The notes: generated by a model not told the origin, from the sequence alone. 64,000 nt of DNA from UMGS1696 sp963642885 (GCA_963642885.1 CAVIJI010000007.1:1-64000); one strand, 5' to 3'. Positions 39,211-48,705 are shown, counted from the first letter of the stretch. Program-made: numbers and translations.

Positions 39211-40443
39211 TTATTTAACGGTATACCCGTCGTATATGTTGTCGAATATTATGCTCTCGTCATCCGTACTTGTCACTATACCGCCGTCCTCACAATATAC
39301 GCACTCGATTTCTTCTAAGCCTGTTATCGCGTCCGTATCAAGTGAATCGGCAAGGTAGTACTTCATTGTCTCGACGAGTATCTCCGCGCAGCCCTTGCTC
39401 CGTGAGAACATCACAAGGCTGCCCGTGGCACTCACGGGGTATCCGTCCGCACCTATATATTTGTGTGTTATATTGCCGTCACTGTCCTCGTAATAATACT
39501 GTACGTCGAGATCGGACATGGGAAAGTTGCGGTAATTGACTATGGCAATATTGCCCGTGTAATTCATTATAGCCGCGGGATTTACGGTACTGCCCACTCT
39601 GTCGTATATATTGAAGCCGTAGGTATAACCCGAGCCCGTATCGAGATTTCTTACATATCCGTCAAACGACGACAATGAGCCGAAAAAGTATCCGTTCTCC
39701 GTCAGCTCATCGGCTATATAGTCGACAATGAACGCGTTTTTCATCCAATACAAATCCACAAACGAATTCACACCGTACTCCTCGGCAAACGCAAGGTATT
39801 CGTCCGATACATTCAGCACGACCTTGTTCTCTCCCGAAAACGTAAGCGAAACATGATTTTCGTCATTTATGTATTTCGATATTTCCGCCAGAAACCGTGA
39901 CGTCTCCGCATTGCGTGTCGGATCGAAATTATACGCTTCATTATCGTCTACGCAAAGAAAGAGGCTGTTATATTCCTCGTAATACGGGGAATAGAATATC
40001 TCACGCCGTCCGCTGTCGTTCAGAAGAAGCAATGCGTCATACAGCTCGGGCTCGATTTCAAGCTCGGTGTTCGGATTACTATTGAGTGTTCTGAGGTTTG
40101 TCGTGTCCGCGTAGCTGAGATTATTGAATATTTTAGTCGCGCTGTCCGCTGCCGCGCTGTACACCTTTGACAATGCACGGTATTCTACACCCGCGCCGAC
40201 TCCCGACGCACCGAGATTGTATTGAAGCGCTATTTCGGATGTGCAGGTTCCGCTGAGCTCGGACGAGGCTTCAATAGTCCTCCAACCGCTTGCAGTCGAT
40301 GTCATCGATATGACGCCGTATGTAATGGCTATTAACGCTATTATAAAGAACACTATCGTCAGCACAAGCCTCGGCTTGATTTTACTCTCATCAAGCTCAA
40401 TATGCTTTACGGGCGGAACGTACGGAGTTTTATTTTCTTTCAT
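39211..40443 (-). CDS. Membrane-anchored protein, possibly a decayed ApbE-type flavinyltransferase
   Basis: A 410-residue protein with one N-terminal membrane helix (about 28-48) and a long extracellular part. I do not recognise a clear family, but the order of elements resembles ApbE: NLGASGVGAGVEY near the start, LNSNPNTELEIEPELYDALLLL, YSPYYEEYNSLF, then WMKNAFIVDYIADELTENGYFFGSLSSFDG, and a late ITHKYIGADGYP. The KGxxxD-type core motif and the C-terminal metal site of active ApbE are missing. It follows the Opp operon by 133 bases on the same strand. If related to ApbE it is probably non-catalytic. Confidence 0.45.
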   Translation of the reverse strand: MKENKTPYVPPVKHIELDESKIKPRLVLTIVFFIIALIAITYGVISMTSTASGWRTIEASSELSGTCTSEIALQYNLGASGVGAGVEYRALSKVYSAAADSATKIFNNLSYADTTNLRTLNSNPNTELEIEPELYDALLLLNDSGRREIFYSPYYEEYNSLFLCVDDNEAYNFDPTRNAETSRFLAEISKYINDENHVSLTFSGENKVVLNVSDEYLAFAEEYGVNSFVDLYWMKNAFIVDYIADELTENGYFFGSLSSFDGYVRNLDTGSGYTYGFNIYDRVGSTVNPAAIMNYTGNIAIVNYRNFPMSDLDVQYYYEDSDGNITHKYIGADGYPVSATGSLVMFSRSKGCAEILVETMKYYLADSLDTDAITGLEEIECVYCEDGGIVTSTDDESIIFDNIYDGYTVK

Positions 40444-40477
40444 TTCGGTTTATATTAAATCCTTCGATATCCATTAC

Positions 40478-40552
40478 AAACAACAAGGTAACACTTTAAT
40501 TAAGAAATCTCCGACATTAAGTTCAGAGTTAGCTTAAACAGGCGTTACCTTG
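40478..40552 (-). terminator. Possible weak terminator after oppF
   Basis: On the minus strand, CAAGGTAAC pairs perfectly with GTTACCTTG, but the loop is about 50 bases and only TTGTTTG follows. Some read-through into the downstream gene is likely. Confidence 0.4.
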
Positions 40553-40576
40553 ATGCTGTATACTTCGTTTAAATAA

Positions 40577-41878
40577 TTATAATTGAGCGATAATCAGGAA
40601 GATAATAAACAATATCACAACAGCGGCAATCAAGCCAAGACCTATAAGAGCGCCTTTTCTGCATGCTTTGAAGTTGCGTATATAATTTTTGCTTTTGAAT
40701 ATCGCGGCGGCGATAAGACCGGGTATGGGAAGGAAGAACGAGCCTACCGAATACCACGGGCTTCCCGTGTCGTGGAGAGGTGTATCGAGTATTACCTCGT
40801 TGCTGACATTATCGTCTTCTGTATTGCCGCTCGTTGTATCACTGTCACTTATCGTTACGGATTTAATCGGAACGTTCTTTTCTCTTATCGCCTTGTATTC
40901 TTCGATTTCCTTCTTGTTGCCGTAAATATAATGGTCATGACCGATGCAAACCATCTCGGGCTTATCCTCGCTGTAATCATGCACGGAAGGATCGTAGGTA
41001 AAGAGAACCTTATGCTTTTCGAGAGCGGGATCGGGAATCGGAATAGCGGAAATAAGAGAACGTGTATAGGGGTGAAGCGGGTAATCGAACAATTCCTCTG
41101 CGGGAGCAACCTCGACTATGTCGCCCTTATAGATAACGCCTATACGGTCCGATATGAAACGTACAATCGACAGGTCATGAGCGATAAAGAGGTATGTTGT
41201 TCCTCTTTCCTGCTGGAATTTCTTAAGAAGATTCAAAACCTGAGCACGAATGGATACGTCAAGAGCCGAAATAGGCTCGTCGGCTACGACAAGCTCCGGC
41301 TCCATAACCATAGCACGTGCCAAACCGATTCTCTGACGCTGACCGCCCGAGAACTCGTGAGGGTAACGTGTAAGGTGTTCGGGAAGAAGACCTACTTCAT
41401 TTATTATTTCCTCAACCTTGCGTACACGGTCCGCTTCGTTTTCGAAAAGCTTGAAGTTGTACAGACCTTCGGAAACTATATAATCTACGGTTGCACGTTC
41501 GTTAAGGGATGCCGCGGGATCCTGGAATACCATCTGGATATTTCTGATAACCTCACGGTCGAGTGAATGCGGAATCTTACCGGAAATACGGACGCCTTTA
41601 TACTGAATTTCACCCTTGGAGCAGGGATTAACACGAATAACCGCACGTCCGATTGTGGTTTTACCTGAACCGGATTCACCTACGAGGGAGAATGTTTCGC
41701 CCTTATAGATATCGAAAGAAGCGTTTTTAACTGCCGTTACGGCATTGTCGCCTTTTCCGAATGTAATATCAACATCTTTTACAGACAGGAGTATTTCTTT
41801 TCCGGTGGCGGGGTCTATAGGACCGTGTTCCGGAAAATGGCCTGACTGCTTTACTGCTTTTTCATCGTTATTTGCCAC
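40577..41878 (-). CDS. oppF: Oligopeptide ABC transporter ATP-binding protein (OppF-like) with membrane tail
   Basis: A 433-residue ATPase. The ABC core has Walker A GESGSGKTT (67-75), a Q-loop MVFQDPAASLN, the signature FSGGQRQRIGLA and Walker B VVADEPISALD. Where OppF homologues normally end after the oligopeptide-type C-terminal region, this one continues for about 110 residues: an acidic linker, then two hydrophobic segments (about 376-394 and 408-431). A membrane-anchored ATPase subunit is unusual. It is the last gene of the Opp operon, 20 bases after oppD. Confidence 0.85.
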   Translation of the reverse strand: MANNDEKAVKQSGHFPEHGPIDPATGKEILLSVKDVDITFGKGDNAVTAVKNASFDIYKGETFSLVGESGSGKTTIGRAVIRVNPCSKGEIQYKGVRISGKIPHSLDREVIRNIQMVFQDPAASLNERATVDYIVSEGLYNFKLFENEADRVRKVEEIINEVGLLPEHLTRYPHEFSGGQRQRIGLARAMVMEPELVVADEPISALDVSIRAQVLNLLKKFQQERGTTYLFIAHDLSIVRFISDRIGVIYKGDIVEVAPAEELFDYPLHPYTRSLISAIPIPDPALEKHKVLFTYDPSVHDYSEDKPEMVCIGHDHYIYGNKKEIEEYKAIREKNVPIKSVTISDSDTTSGNTEDDNVSNEVILDTPLHDTGSPWYSVGSFFLPIPGLIAAAIFKSKNYIRNFKACRKGALIGLGLIAAVVILFIIFLIIAQL

Positions 41879-41898
41879 AGTCTACTCTCTCCTATCTG

Positions 41899-43647
41899 TT
41901 ATATATTAAATGCTCTCATTAGCTTTTCGTGAATGTTTTCGATAGCTTCGGGTTTTTCAACCTTAGGCGCTCTGGGGTCGAGCAGCCATGTCTTTGCGTA
42001 ATGCGTATCGCTTACCTTGAACATCGGCGGCTCCTTTAATGTATCGATTTTTAAGCAATGAGGATTTCTCGGTGCGAACGGGTCGCCGATAATCTTATTA
42101 TACAGTGACGGCGGTGTACCGGAAATCGAATAAAGCTTTGTGTTTCTCTGTGCGAGCTGCGGGAGGGAGGACAGCAGAGCCCATGTATACGGATGACGGG
42201 GATCGTAGAATACATCCTCTACGGTTCCGAGCTCGACAACCTGACCTGCATACAAAACCGCTACACGGTCGGCAATGTTTGCGACAACACCGAGGTCATG
42301 CGTGATGAATACGATGGTATAGTTGAATTCCTTCTGCAAATCCTTGAGAAGCTTAAGAATCTGAGCCTGAATGGTAACGTCGAGAGCTGTCGTAGGCTCG
42401 TCGCAAATCAGAATCTTCGGCTGGCAGGAAAGCGCGATTGCTATAACAATACGCTGTCTCATACCGCCCGAATACTGGAAGGGATAATCATCGAATCTGT
42501 GCTCCGCATTCGGAATACCGACCTTCTTCATGAGAATGAGCGCTCTTTCACGAGCTTCGGCTTCCGAGCAATTCTGGTGCTTCAGAATGATGGATGTAAT
42601 CTGCTTACCGATTGTGATAATCGGGTTAAGAGATGTCATAGGGTCCTGGAATACCGTTGCGATACGTGTACCGCGAATCTTGCTCCAGTCCTTCGAGAAC
42701 TTAATTTTCGCAAGGTTTAAAATGCACGTGCCGTGGAATTTTTCGTCATTTTCGTCGATATAACGTACACGGAACGCAACCTTGTCGAATACGCCGTTTC
42801 TGACGTTTTCGTTATCGAGGTCGAGACCTTCTGTCATAGCCAGTTTAAGCTCCGCGAGAAGCTGTCTGCACAGCTTTGCGCCTTTATAACCGCCGTAACG
42901 GTCTACCGACAGACAGATTTCCTTAGCGAGAATCACATTGCGCGCCTTGGTCTGCTCACTGATTTCCTGATTAACGGCCTTAGCGTACTTCGCCTCGAGA
43001 GACTGCATTTTCTTGTTATACTCATCAAGGTAAGCGTGATTGTTCTTTAATGCTTCCTCCGCCTTCTTTTCGGCGTCCGCGAGTTCTTTTTCCTTCTCTT
43101 CGATGGAAGCATTCATGATTTTGATTTCGGCGCTTATGCGCTTAATTTCTTCCTTATCATGCTTTGTGTCGAGAGTCTGCTTTACGTTAAATGCTTCGGT
43201 GCTTCTGTATTTCAGATCGGCGATTTCCGCCTTCATCTTTTCTTCTTCGGCGGTATCGATATGAGCCATGCGTTTCTTTTCGTCTTTAAGAGCCTGCATT
43301 TCACGGTAGATATCCTTACCGAATTCGAGCTTTGAATACTCATTCAGCTTCTTGGTGCAGTCATCTACCATTTTAAGCTCGGACTTACCCTTAACGGCGC
43401 ATGTGTCCGCAAGCTCGTCGTCGCTGAATATAAGGCTTCCGTTTGAAATAAATCCGTTTTCATCGAGCATTCCTGCGAATGTTTTTGTAAATACGGATTT
43501 ACCCGAGCCCGATTCACCTACGATTGCGATTGATTCGTTTTCGAATATGTCGAGAGATATGCCGCGAATAGCGGTGAGAATTCTTCCGCGCACACGGAAT
43601 TTCACCTCAAGGTCTTTTACCGACAGTAAAACTTTTTTATCTTCCAT
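41899..43647 (-). CDS. oppD: Oligopeptide ABC transporter ATP-binding protein (OppD-like) with large insertion
   Basis: A 582-residue ATPase, far longer than the usual 320-350. Walker A is GESGSGKS (44-51). The Q-loop VFQDPMTSLNP comes only at about residue 332, so some 230 extra residues lie between. They are rich in Lys, Glu and Ala with heptad-like spacing, suggesting a coiled coil that emerges from the ATPase core. The rest is normal: YSGGMRQRIVIA signature, ICDEPTTALD Walker B, a switch-region His and a C-terminal oligopeptide-transporter motif. The ATG at 43647 has TAAGGAG upstream; earlier in-frame codons fall inside oppC. Confidence 0.88.
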   Translation of the reverse strand: MEDKKVLLSVKDLEVKFRVRGRILTAIRGISLDIFENESIAIVGESGSGKSVFTKTFAGMLDENGFISNGSLIFSDDELADTCAVKGKSELKMVDDCTKKLNEYSKLEFGKDIYREMQALKDEKKRMAHIDTAEEEKMKAEIADLKYRSTEAFNVKQTLDTKHDKEEIKRISAEIKIMNASIEEKEKELADAEKKAEEALKNNHAYLDEYNKKMQSLEAKYAKAVNQEISEQTKARNVILAKEICLSVDRYGGYKGAKLCRQLLAELKLAMTEGLDLDNENVRNGVFDKVAFRVRYIDENDEKFHGTCILNLAKIKFSKDWSKIRGTRIATVFQDPMTSLNPIITIGKQITSIILKHQNCSEAEARERALILMKKVGIPNAEHRFDDYPFQYSGGMRQRIVIAIALSCQPKILICDEPTTALDVTIQAQILKLLKDLQKEFNYTIVFITHDLGVVANIADRVAVLYAGQVVELGTVEDVFYDPRHPYTWALLSSLPQLAQRNTKLYSISGTPPSLYNKIIGDPFAPRNPHCLKIDTLKEPPMFKVSDTHYAKTWLLDPRAPKVEKPEAIENIHEKLMRAFNI

Positions 43648-43657
43648 TGCTATCTCC

Positions 43658-44638
43658 TTACATATGTGTTCTCGGGTCTGATGCGTCGCCGAGGTTCTGT
43701 CCGACAACGTACAGTACAACCGTAATGATTGCGGAAATTACAACGGGGCTCCAGAATTCGAACTGCCATCCGGGAGTTACCATTGCGCTTTCGGCTGCAT
43801 ATATAAGTTTACCGAGAGACATATCCGACAGACCCATACCGATGTAAGAGAGGAACACCTCGGATGAAATATACGACGGAATTTCGGTAGCGGTATATGT
43901 TACGATAACGGAGGTCATGAAGGGGAGAATATTTTTCAGTGCTATTCTGAGAGTCGGAGTACCGAGGCAGCGCGACGCGAGATTGTATTCTCTGTCGCGG
44001 ATGATAATAACCTGTGTTCGCATGAAGTATGCTATGTACAGCCAGCCGGTTACGGTCATGGCGAAAACCATTGACCAGAAGCTTGCGGACATAATCATGA
44101 CGACAACGGAAATAAGGAGGATGTACGGTACGTTGCCGACGATATTGTATACTTCCTGCATTATAATATCGACCTTCTTGGAGAAGCCCCATACGGCACC
44201 GACAAGCACGCCGATAGTCATATTGATTGCGGCGCAGATAACGGCGAGAGTAATGGATATTCTCGAACCGTACCAGATAGCGTCGAATGTAGGCTCACCG
44301 GATGCGCCCGCACCGAGAATCCACTTCAGGGAGAAGCCGAATTTTTCGATGGCTTTATCGGGAGTCAGATGTTTTGACGTACTGTCGAGAAGGTTTGCGA
44401 AACGGTCGTATTCGGTCAGTGCGGGATATACGTATGTGAATACGAGAATCACCGCAAGGAGCGAAAGAATGATTATATTAATTTTTTTACGGAAGAACAC
44501 ACGGAAAACCGAGTGCCAATACGAATAACGGGGGGCGGTAATCTTTTCCGAATCGAGGGTACTGTTGTCAATGAACGAGAACAGCTCTTCTTCGGGAACA
44601 TTAAGCTCTTCCAGATCGAGCAGCTTATCATTTTCCAT
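43658..44638 (-). CDS. oppC: Oligopeptide ABC transporter permease (OppC-like)
   Basis: A 326-residue permease with a 40-residue cytoplasmic N-terminus rich in Glu and Asp and about six membrane segments. The coupling-helix region, ASRCLGTPTLRIALKNILPF, matches the EAA motif that contacts the ATPases. Length and layout are normal for OppC, in contrast to the other subunits. Ten bases separate its stop from oppD. Confidence 0.9.
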   Translation of the reverse strand: MENDKLLDLEELNVPEEELFSFIDNSTLDSEKITAPRYSYWHSVFRVFFRKKINIIILSLLAVILVFTYVYPALTEYDRFANLLDSTSKHLTPDKAIEKFGFSLKWILGAGASGEPTFDAIWYGSRISITLAVICAAINMTIGVLVGAVWGFSKKVDIIMQEVYNIVGNVPYILLISVVVMIMSASFWSMVFAMTVTGWLYIAYFMRTQVIIIRDREYNLASRCLGTPTLRIALKNILPFMTSVIVTYTATEIPSYISSEVFLSYIGMGLSDMSLGKLIYAAESAMVTPGWQFEFWSPVVISAIITVVLYVVGQNLGDASDPRTHM

Positions 44639-44645
44639 TTACAAT

Positions 44646-46214
44646 TTACCTCGCTTTCGAAGAGAATGAAATTCTCGGGTCAACCATTGACATGAGAATA
44701 TCGCCGAGTATGAGTGATGTTACCGAAAGTATAGCATAGTACAGTGTAACGCCTACGATAACGCCGTTATCGTACTTATTGATAGCCTGAGTAAGAAGGT
44801 TACCTGCACCGGGAACTACGTAAACACGCTCTGTGATGATGGCACCTGTGAGAGCGCCGAGTATGCTTCCGGGGATACCGTGTACTATGGGAATAATAGC
44901 ATTCTTAAGAATATGCTTGGAGAAAATTTCGTTTTCGGAAAGACCGCCGGAACGTGCGAACTTAACGTAATCGGAGTTCATCTGGTCAATCATATATCTT
45001 CTGAGCCATTTCATAAGGCTTGCGATAGAAGGAAGCGAAAGCGAAATAATCGGAAGAACGTACATAAGCTTACTTGACGAGTCTACGTTGAATACCGTGG
45101 GAAGACCCATCTTATATCCGATTGCTTTGAAAAGGAAAATATATGCAAGCGAAGGAACGGCGATAATAAATACGATATACAGTGTACCGATTTTATCAAC
45201 GAGCTTATCCTTTTTACGAGCCATTACGATTCCGAGCGGCACGCCGAGACAATACGACATTATTACAGCACAAATACCTATCGAGAAGGAGTAGCCCATC
45301 TTGGACATACCGCCCTTTACGGTAGGAACGTTTGTGTAATGGTCAGTATAACGTGTGGCGTATACTACGCTTGTTTCAAGCGAATCTGCCGCATATGTTG
45401 CCAGATGCAGGTTATCCGCACTTTCCTCGGTGAGTCCCGTAGGATATGTGATTACGGAGTTGACATACGAGCCCTGTGACTGTGTCATTGTCGTAAATAC
45501 ATCCACACCCATATTAACGGAATATGATTTGCCGAGGTTTATCGAAACGAGATTCTGGTGTATCCACGGGAATTTGTTGTCGAAATAAAGGAGATACTTA
45601 TACTTTGTTCCGTTGCCCATTATAGCGGGAGAGAACTTTTCTCCGCCGTATACGGGATCATGCGTCGTGAAGGTAATACCTCTGTTTTCGATATCCTCTT
45701 CTACATAGTTAATGTTGTCAACGGAAATAATGCTTGTAAAATAGGTTATCGCTCTCTGGATAACGGGTTTATCCTTATAAGCGAAATAAGCAGCCTGACC
45801 GCCGTTTGCGACCTTTTTACCTGCCATTACAGCGTCAAGACGTGTAACGGTATAGCCCTTTGATGTATAGTAATCTTTGAACTTGTCGATATAAACTTGT
45901 ACTTCCGCGCTGTCGTTGCCGGCCTTTCTGGCGATGTTGACTACGTTCGCTCTGGTTTCCTCGTCTATTTCTCCTGTTTTCGTGAGCTGCATAAGATAAT
46001 CCGAATATGTAACATAATCGAGGTATCCGTATTCACTCCACTTTCTCAGCATATATGTCTGCTTCGCGTTATTCGATGTTTTCGTATATACGGAGTCCGT
46101 AGAGAAAATCAGCGTTCTGTCCATCAGAGAATAGATAAGAATCATTACGATCACAACAACCGCAATAACAGAAAGGATCGCGTGTACAATACGCTTGAGT
46201 AAATACTTTGCCAT
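44646..46214 (-). CDS. oppB: Oligopeptide ABC transporter permease (OppB-like) with large extracellular insertion
   Basis: A 522-residue permease, about 200 longer than normal OppB. The first membrane helix (about 8-30) is followed by roughly 280 residues that should lie outside the cell, rich in Tyr and Thr, before the next helix at about 312. The remaining five helices and the ATPase-coupling segment ARSGGLSENEIFSKHILKNAIIP are normal. The insertion could contact OppA or the peptide. It lies seven bases from oppC and 207 bases after oppA. Confidence 0.88.
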   Translation of the reverse strand: MAKYLLKRIVHAILSVIAVVVIVMILIYSLMDRTLIFSTDSVYTKTSNNAKQTYMLRKWSEYGYLDYVTYSDYLMQLTKTGEIDEETRANVVNIARKAGNDSAEVQVYIDKFKDYYTSKGYTVTRLDAVMAGKKVANGGQAAYFAYKDKPVIQRAITYFTSIISVDNINYVEEDIENRGITFTTHDPVYGGEKFSPAIMGNGTKYKYLLYFDNKFPWIHQNLVSINLGKSYSVNMGVDVFTTMTQSQGSYVNSVITYPTGLTEESADNLHLATYAADSLETSVVYATRYTDHYTNVPTVKGGMSKMGYSFSIGICAVIMSYCLGVPLGIVMARKKDKLVDKIGTLYIVFIIAVPSLAYIFLFKAIGYKMGLPTVFNVDSSSKLMYVLPIISLSLPSIASLMKWLRRYMIDQMNSDYVKFARSGGLSENEIFSKHILKNAIIPIVHGIPGSILGALTGAIITERVYVVPGAGNLLTQAINKYDNGVIVGVTLYYAILSVTSLILGDILMSMVDPRISFSSKAR

Positions 46215-46239
46215 TATTTACATACCTTTCCACACGCCG

Positions 46240-46323
46240 TCAGTTCGGTTTTGAACTATCAATTCCGATTCCTCCGGGCACTTTCTTAAAAATCAAAAAT
46301 ATACGGCAAGAGGATGAACCCAT
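46240..46323 (-). CDS. Possible 27-residue small protein between oppA and oppB
   Basis: A short frame starting ATG at 46323 with a near-ideal GGAGGAGGG nine bases upstream, ending TGA at 46240. The product would begin MGSSSCRIFLIF and end with a polar tail. It has no recognisable domain. It may instead be a leader that tunes oppB translation, or the strong ribosome site may be chance. Confidence 0.3.
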   Translation of the reverse strand: MGSSSCRIFLIFKKVPGGIGIDSSKPN

Positions 46324-46421
46324 TAGAGTCCACCCTCCTCCGTTATCTTTGTTATTGAATTTTATTCTTTGATTTGTATCTTAGAATGTTTCGGTTTTAT
46401 ATCCTTTAAAATCTTTCGATA

Positions 46422-48671
46422 TTAGAAGATACCGATGCACTTAACCATGTAACCTGCATAGTCGGGAAGGAATGTATCAAGGTATGTACAAGGGTCACCG
46501 AAGTCAGGGCCCCAACCGGAGAGGTCGTAGGATGTGTAGTTAGCTTCGAAGCCGTAGGTTGTGTAGTATCCTGCGTAGTACCACTGCTTGTAGTCAACGC
46601 ATTCAACGAGGTTAACCTTTACGAGACCGCCGAGAGCGTTCTCGATGGACTGCTTAACAGCCTGCTCGGAGTTTGTATATGTTTCGCTGTTGGAAGGATA
46701 GAGAATATCGATGTAAATCGGGTTCTCTGCGCTGATTGTTACGCCGAGAGCGGAGAGCTCGGAGATAGCCTGATCGAGTTCTGCCTTAGCGTTTTCAACA
46801 TTGTACCATCCGTCGTAACCGTCGGAGGAACCTACACCGTCGTCTGCAGCGGGATCGTAAGCCTTAATCTTAACGCCGTCGGAGTCAAGCTGAGCCTGGA
46901 GGATTTCACCGTAGTTAGTGCCGGCCTTGAATGTTGTGGACTTGCCGTTAATGCTGATTGTAACATCTTCAGAGAGAGATACGAAAGTACCGGGAACGTA
47001 AGTGTTTCTTACGGATGTAGCTGCGAGTTCATCGCCGACCTTCTGAGCGTTCTGTGCGATTCTGTCGATGGACATGCAGAGAGCTCTTCTGAAGTGAACG
47101 TTACCCATAGCCTTATCGGTAGCTGTCTTCTGATCGTCTGTCAAAGGAGAGTTAACTGTTGTTGTATCGTTTGTGTTAGCGTAAGCCTGACGGAATATGT
47201 TCATGAATGACATGTAGGAAGTAGAGCCTGTGGATGTTACGTAGCTGTACTTGTCGAAGTTGCCGTCTGCCTTAGCAAGCTCGAGAGCAGAGGAGTTAAG
47301 TCCGCTTGCATCGAGTGTGCCGGCTACCATGTCATTGTATGCCTTTGTAGCGTCTGTACCGTCGTTGAAGAGCCATGTGATGGTCTTAACGTTGATGTTG
47401 TCCTTGTTCCAGTAGGATTCGTTAGCGGAGAATACGATTGTGTTGGATGCTGTGTTGTTTGTTACGAGGTAAGGACCGCAGTATGCGATGTTGTCGGGAG
47501 TCTTACCGTAGTTATAGGTTTCTGCTGTGGAATCGAATGAATCGAGACCGAATGTACCGCCCTGTGATGTGTAGTAGGATCTGCACATAGGAGCGAATAC
47601 GCCGTAACCGAACATTGTTTCGAAGTATGAGCATTCGCCTGTAAGTGTGTACTGAAGTGTGTAATCATCAACAGCTGTTACGCCAACCTGGCTGAAGTCT
47701 GTGATTGTACCGGAAATGTATTCATCGATACCGACGATGATGCCCTGAACGAGGTATTCGAGACCGCCCTGTGCATCGCACATGTGCTGCATACCTGCTA
47801 CGAAGTCGTCAGCTGTTACTTCGCCGACTTCACGTCCCTGAGAGTCAACCCACTTAACACCTTCACGGAGCTTGTAGGTAACTGTTACCTTACCGTCTGC
47901 ATCGGGTTCGGTCCATTCGCCGTGACCGAGAGCGAGAGCGGGCTGAAGTACGCCTTCGGGATCGTACTCAAGAAGTCCGTCGTATGTATTGATGATAGCT
48001 TCGGAGTCAGCGGAACGAGATGTTGCGAGAACGTCCCATGTTTCGGGGTCTGCAGTGTAACCGAATGTGTAAGAATCCTTAATGGTGTAGCCCTTGCCTG
48101 TGAGGTATTCCTTAACCCACTCAACATATGTGCCTGTGCCCTTGAGCTCGGCCCATTTAGCCTTCATTTCGGTTCTGTCTTCGGATGTGATGATTTCGTT
48201 TGTTACAACGCACTGATGATATCTTTCGTAGTCGTTGCCCCAGAGAGCGTAGTTAGCTGTGTAGGGAGCAACTCTGCCGATAGCGTAGTTACCGCCGTTG
48301 CAGGTGTTCGGGAGCATAACGCCGGATTCGAGAAGCTTTGCTTCTGCGACAGCCATAAGAGCGTATCTTTCGGAAACGCTGGATGCTTCCTTAGCCTTCT
48401 GGTACTCTGCGTAGAATTCGCCGAGAACGGCATTGTAAACTGACGATGATGCTGCCGTATATTCCTCTGTAACGTCTGTGAAGGGTTCGGAGGCCATATA
48501 CTGTGCGGGGTCAAATGAACCTGAGCTCAGCGTAATTGCCTGGCCGTCTTCGCCTACAACTGTTTCCGGTGCGACATTTGTTTCGACCTCGGATGTTGAA
48601 GAGCAAGATGCGAATGAAGCGGCTGCGAGCAGGCAAGCGAGAATGAGCGCGAGACTTCTCTTGAACTTCAT
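46422..48671 (-). CDS. oppA: Oligopeptide-binding lipoprotein (OppA-like), apparently circularly permuted
   Basis: A 749-residue lipoprotein (lipid Cys23). The canonical start of this fold (YTFGYTADPETWDVL, then NTYDGLLEYDPEGVLQPALA) appears only at about residue 180, and the protein ends at GWGPDFGDPCTYLDTFLP plus about 15 residues, where homologues normally continue for 100 or more. The missing C-terminal features (SERYALMAVAEAKLLESGVMLP, then NGGNYAIGRVAPYT) are instead found at residues 98-138. The stop is followed by no continuation in any frame. The order therefore looks rotated. It is the first gene of the operon, after a hairpin-containing leader. Confidence 0.85.
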   Translation of the reverse strand: MKFKRSLALILACLLAAASFASCSSTSEVETNVAPETVVGEDGQAITLSSGSFDPAQYMASEPFTDVTEEYTAASSSVYNAVLGEFYAEYQKAKEASSVSERYALMAVAEAKLLESGVMLPNTCNGGNYAIGRVAPYTANYALWGNDYERYHQCVVTNEIITSEDRTEMKAKWAELKGTGTYVEWVKEYLTGKGYTIKDSYTFGYTADPETWDVLATSRSADSEAIINTYDGLLEYDPEGVLQPALALGHGEWTEPDADGKVTVTYKLREGVKWVDSQGREVGEVTADDFVAGMQHMCDAQGGLEYLVQGIIVGIDEYISGTITDFSQVGVTAVDDYTLQYTLTGECSYFETMFGYGVFAPMCRSYYTSQGGTFGLDSFDSTAETYNYGKTPDNIAYCGPYLVTNNTASNTIVFSANESYWNKDNINVKTITWLFNDGTDATKAYNDMVAGTLDASGLNSSALELAKADGNFDKYSYVTSTGSTSYMSFMNIFRQAYANTNDTTTVNSPLTDDQKTATDKAMGNVHFRRALCMSIDRIAQNAQKVGDELAATSVRNTYVPGTFVSLSEDVTISINGKSTTFKAGTNYGEILQAQLDSDGVKIKAYDPAADDGVGSSDGYDGWYNVENAKAELDQAISELSALGVTISAENPIYIDILYPSNSETYTNSEQAVKQSIENALGGLVKVNLVECVDYKQWYYAGYYTTYGFEANYTSYDLSGWGPDFGDPCTYLDTFLPDYAGYMVKCIGIF

Positions 48672-48705
48672 AATGTATCTCCTGTAAATTTAAAAATTTT
48701 TATCA

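Noticed and set aside
46380..46450. Frameshift truncating oppA
   Set aside because: No continuation of the binding-protein fold is found in any frame after the stop, and the missing part is present at the N-terminus instead.
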